Source: DASCNA01 sp036011305
Lineage (GTDB): Bacteria; Verrucomicrobiota; Lentisphaeria; Victivallales; GWF2-38-69
Direction of reading: 5' to 3'
NCBI GenBank assembly: GCA_036011305.1
Contig: DASCNA010000144.1
Location: 8,438-72,437 of the forward strand
Length of the DNA: 64,000 bases
The notes beneath the pieces were generated by a model. The model saw nothing but the letters and a program-made list of their open reading frames with translations, did not search any database and was not told where the DNA came from. Positions 63,391 to 64,000 of the stretch are shown in pieces. Made by a program: the position numbers and the translations under genes. The stretch's first letter is position 1, and each line of letters starts with the position of its first letter.

Positions 63391-63918
63391 ATGAAGAATA
63401 AATCAAACCTAATTGAATTGTCTAAAGAAGATTTAAAAAATAAAGCTTATGAACTTGGTTACGAATATGAATTAAAGGCACATTATTGTCCTCAGGCAAC
63501 ACTAGCTGCTATACTGGATACCTTTGAAATAAAAGAACCCACTTTGCTTAAATCAGCCTTTGGTTTCCACGGTGGTGGAGGGAATTCAGGTATTGGACCT
63601 TGTGGTGCACTTGCAGGAAGTATAATTGCAATAAGCTATTTTTTTGGTAGAAACCAAAATGAATTTTATCTTACGGGATCAAACAGCAGAGCTTCACGCC
63701 TTGTGAATAAACTTACGACAGAATTTGCAGAAAAATATAACGGATTAACATGCAGAGACTGTCAAAAGAAAACTTGTGGAAGATTTTTCGACCTAAATGA
63801 TGATATAGATAAAGAAGAATTTAACAAAGTTAACGGTCATGAAAAATGTTCAGACCTTGTAGGAAAAACAGCAGCCATGGTTACAGAAATAATATGGGAT
63901 GAAATCAAAAATAATTAA
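63391..63918 (+). CDS. C_GCxxG_C_C family redox protein
   Basis: The 175-residue cytoplasmic protein matches the putative redox-active C_GCxxG_C_C family. It has HYCPQATLAAILDTF near residue 31, FGFHGGGGNSGIGPCGALAG (around 59-78, the GxxG/CGA part), then CRDCQKKTCGRF (around 121-132) and a late cysteine in HEKCSDLVG. Family members are thought to use clustered cysteines for thiol or metal redox chemistry; no reaction is established. GGAG lies 8 nt before ATG 63391. The Pho repeats at 63222 read toward it, so it may respond to phosphate starvation. Confidence 0.85.
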   Translation: MKNKSNLIELSKEDLKNKAYELGYEYELKAHYCPQATLAAILDTFEIKEPTLLKSAFGFHGGGGNSGIGPCGALAGSIIAISYFFGRNQNEFYLTGSNSRASRLVNKLTTEFAEKYNGLTCRDCQKKTCGRFFDLNDDIDKEEFNKVNGHEKCSDLVGKTAAMVTEIIWDEIKNN

Positions 63919-64000
63919 TCGATAATCTATCATATATTTATTAACTATTTAATTATCTTTATATATAACATTTTGCTTTGCCTCCCAAATATATTTTATA

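Overview
This 64 kb window is a low-GC (about one third G+C by eye) bacterial chromosome segment with about 54 genes on both strands. Outer-membrane and periplasmic components (MlaA, lipoproteins, exported phosphatases, PstS) point to a Gram-negative (diderm) organism. EtfAB with an acyl-CoA dehydrogenase, radical SAM and Fe-S proteins, QueH and an Aquifex-type aconitase fit an anaerobic or facultative lifestyle. I cannot name the phylum. The mix would fit Lentisphaerota or another deep diderm lineage, but that is a guess. I saw no tRNA, rRNA, CRISPR array or intact insertion sequence.

Layout. 1-5.2 kb: 3' part of proA, an LA_2272-type surface-repeat protein, a ClC exchanger and an M20 dipeptidase. 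5.2-7.3 kb: two tiny paralogous genes divergent from an XRE-PAS regulator with a nuclease-type tail. 7.3-11.9 kb: a minus-strand cluster of isochorismatase-like hydrolase, isocitrate-lyase-family lyase, aconitase and asparaginase. 12.1-16 kb: etfB-etfA-acyl-CoA dehydrogenase-rpoZ. 16-21.1 kb: lipoprotein, queH, mlaA with an alpha/beta hydrolase, and a MetF/MetV-like fusion. 21.3-25.1 kb: leuA, a D,D-carboxypeptidase and galE. 25.2-29.3 kb: an orphan B12 radical SAM gene, a graveyard of MFS and galE relics, and a divergent MFS/PadR pair. 29.3-34.5 kb: P-type H+-ATPase with a coupled small membrane protein, dprA and aroB. 34.6-46.2 kb: a condensation-like acyltransferase, a mini membrane-fusion-like protein, a tandem PilT-PilT protein, rsmE, an M32 carboxypeptidase, a PP2C phosphatase, a metallophosphatase and marC.

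46.3-63.9 kb is largely a phosphorus-acquisition region. It holds a pstC-A-B-S-S operon, several metallophosphoesterases, and a 2-aminoethylphosphonate operon (MFS transporter, PbfA-like lyase, phnW, phnX, mini-MFP). Four sites carry a 6-base CTAACA-type element repeated four times at exactly 11-bp spacing. These are very probably Pho boxes: one beside the pst operon, one beside the phosphonate operon, and two in the duplicated ydcF/phosphoesterase intergenic region.

The most unusual items follow. (1) A 106-residue, locally GC-rich ORF at 55449-55769 has a YxxPxL leader and eight cysteines, seven in CxxG repeats. It has a near-consensus promoter and lies between two copies of a duplicated ~365 bp segment; it looks like an orphan RiPP precursor. 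(2) A 737-aa protein carries two complete PilT-type ATPases in tandem. (3) Two stand-alone mini membrane-fusion-like periplasmic proteins are present, one inside the phosphonate operon. (4) A pair of 43/46-aa paralogous small ORFs sits beside the PAS regulator. (5) One operon encodes two hydrolases that each lack a textbook active-site residue.
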